6,503 nucleotides of DNA, from NCBI GenBank assembly GCA_902803185.1, contig CADCOV010000079.1, positions 1-6,503 on the forward strand, given 5' to 3'. Below are positions 5,982 to 6,503 of the stretch, piece after piece (position 1 is the first letter of the stretch; every line of letters starts with the position of its first letter). The translations under genes and the position numbers were made by a program. The notes beneath the pieces are model-generated. The model was not told where the DNA came from and did not search any database. It worked only from the letters and a program-made list of their open reading frames with translations. The DNA comes from an uncultured Eubacteriales bacterium. GTDB taxonomy: Bacteria; Bacillota; Clostridia; Peptostreptococcales; Anaerovoracaceae.

Positions 5982-6212
5982 ATGGACTGCAGCAGCAGAG
6001 TAAGAGCGCTGAGAGAGAGTACCGGTATGAATCGGAAGCAGTTCTGCGAGTATTTTCGGATACCCTACAGAACGGTGACTGACTGGGAACACGATGTTCG
6101 GCATGCTCCGGATTATGTGGTAAGGCTTTTGGAATACCAAATCCGTATGGAGGGCCTGGCCAAGGACGGAGAAGCCGATGTCAATACGCCCGATAACAGA
6201 ATAGGAGAATAA
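5982..6212 (+). CDS. Small helix-turn-helix (XRE-like) DNA-binding protein
   Basis: This 76-residue protein is almost entirely one helix-turn-helix domain. RVRALRESTGMNRKQFCEYF (6-25) and IPYRTVTDWEHDVR (27-40) supply the scaffold and recognition helices, followed by a C-terminal helix (YVVRLLEYQIRMEGL, 45-59) and a short polar tail. Similar small proteins occur in Firmicutes genomes next to phage-like and toxin-antitoxin-like genes. The ATG is preceded by AGGAGG with a 6-base gap. The promoter carries two palindromic sites, so it is probably an autorepressor; that is inferred. The next gene begins one base after its stop, so they are one operon. Half of its ten arginines are AGA, while the genes to the left use mostly CGG and CGC, which suggests a different origin. 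Confidence 0.85.
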   Translation: MDCSSRVRALRESTGMNRKQFCEYFRIPYRTVTDWEHDVRHAPDYVVRLLEYQIRMEGLAKDGEADVNTPDNRIGE

Positions 6213-6213
6213 C

Positions 6214-6503
6214 GTGGCAAAGAACAGGATCATTAATGTACAGAATGTGCCGATCGCTGTTTCTTCTGTGGAGGCAGAGGATTTCCTTAGCCTGACGGAT
6301 ATCGCGGCGGCTAAAGCCGGCAGCGCCAGAGCTGCAGATGTCATCAAGAACTGGCTTAGGAATCGCACTACACTAGAATATCTGGGGACCTGGGAACAAA
6401 TCTATAATCCAAGTTTTAAAGTGGTCGAATTCGACCACTTTCGGCGGGAGGCAGGTCTGCATACATTTGTGATCAGCGCAAGCGATTGGATCGAAAGGAC
6501 CGA
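6214..6503 (+). CDS. KilA-N domain protein (partial, runs off the window)
   Basis: An open frame of 96 codons continues past the right edge. The start is GTG at 6214, with AGGAG (6203-6207) six bases before it and only one base after the previous stop codon. The translation contains DFLSLTDIAAAKAG (23-36), DVIKNWLRNRTTLEYLGTWE (42-61), IYNPSFKVVEFDHF (63-76) and TFVISASDWIERT (83-95), the conserved core of the KilA-N domain. This is a DNA-binding fold of phage and large DNA virus proteins, also found in bacterial chromosomes. Its role here is unknown; coupling to an HTH protein suggests a regulatory or phage-derived module. A perfect 24-bp palindrome lies in the coding sequence. Further domains may follow beyond the edge. 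Confidence 0.88.
   Translation, partial: MAKNRIINVQNVPIAVSSVEAEDFLSLTDIAAAKAGSARAADVIKNWLRNRTTLEYLGTWEQIYNPSFKVVEFDHFRREAGLHTFVISASDWIERT
6418..6441. repeat. Perfect 24-bp palindrome inside the KilA-N gene
   Basis: AAAGTGGTCGAA is followed immediately by its reverse complement TTCGACCACTTT, with no spacer; the centre is GAATTC. It encodes K-V-V-E-F-D-H-F of the conserved KilA-N core. It could be an internal operator, a cruciform-prone site or a by-product of the protein motif. Confidence 0.95.

Noticed and set aside
5829..6368. 179-codon minus-strand frame that starts with a signal-peptide-like stretch
   Set aside because: It overlaps both the HTH gene and the KilA-N gene antisense and crosses their promoter; the hydrophobic N-terminus is the complement of the conserved KilA-N codons. 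No homologous family is recognised.

Overview
The window suggests a GC-rich, anaerobic, acid-fermenting member of the Firmicutes, most likely the Clostridia. The grounds are strong AGGAGG-type ribosome binding sites, sigma-A-like promoters, a CoA-transferase of the butyrate/4-hydroxybutyrate family and a Rex-like operator in front of it. No species-level marker is present.

Layout from left to right. (1) Bases 1-33 lie downstream of the first gene and are too short to interpret. (2) Bases 34-1146, minus strand: an alanine racemase family enzyme with an Asn where most alanine racemases have Tyr, so serine may be a substrate. (3) Bases 1147-1280: a divergent promoter region in which the two -35 boxes overlap. 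(4) Bases 1281-3504, plus strand: an overlapping pair encoding a short KdpD-type membrane histidine kinase and a KdpE-type (OmpR family) response regulator. No kdpFABC potassium pump genes lie beside it. (5) Bases 3516-3555: one hairpin that can terminate transcription from both sides. (6) Bases 3562-4920, minus strand: a CoA-transferase of the butyryl-CoA:acetate / 4-hydroxybutyrate type, with its own promoter and a Rex-like site at the predicted transcription start. (7) Bases 5083-5814, minus strand: a PuuD-like gamma-glutamyl-GABA hydrolase (peptidase C26) with its own terminator and promoter. (8) Bases 5815-5981: a second divergent control region, rich in symmetric sites. (9) Bases 5982-6503, plus strand: a small helix-turn-helix protein followed after one base by a KilA-N domain protein that runs off the window. 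These two genes are visibly less GC-rich and use AGA arginine codons, which suggests an acquired phage-like or island segment.

Working together: the kinase and regulator form a phosphorelay. The hydrolase could release GABA, and the CoA-transferase could act in GABA/4-hydroxybutyrate fermentation or in the last step of butyrate formation under redox control; this link is inferred. The HTH/KilA-N pair looks self-regulated: two copies of the palindrome ACGCA-N-TGCGT flank the -10 box of its promoter, and the KilA-N gene carries a perfect 24-bp palindrome. This pair is the least explained part of the window. No tRNA, rRNA, CRISPR array or insertion sequence was seen.
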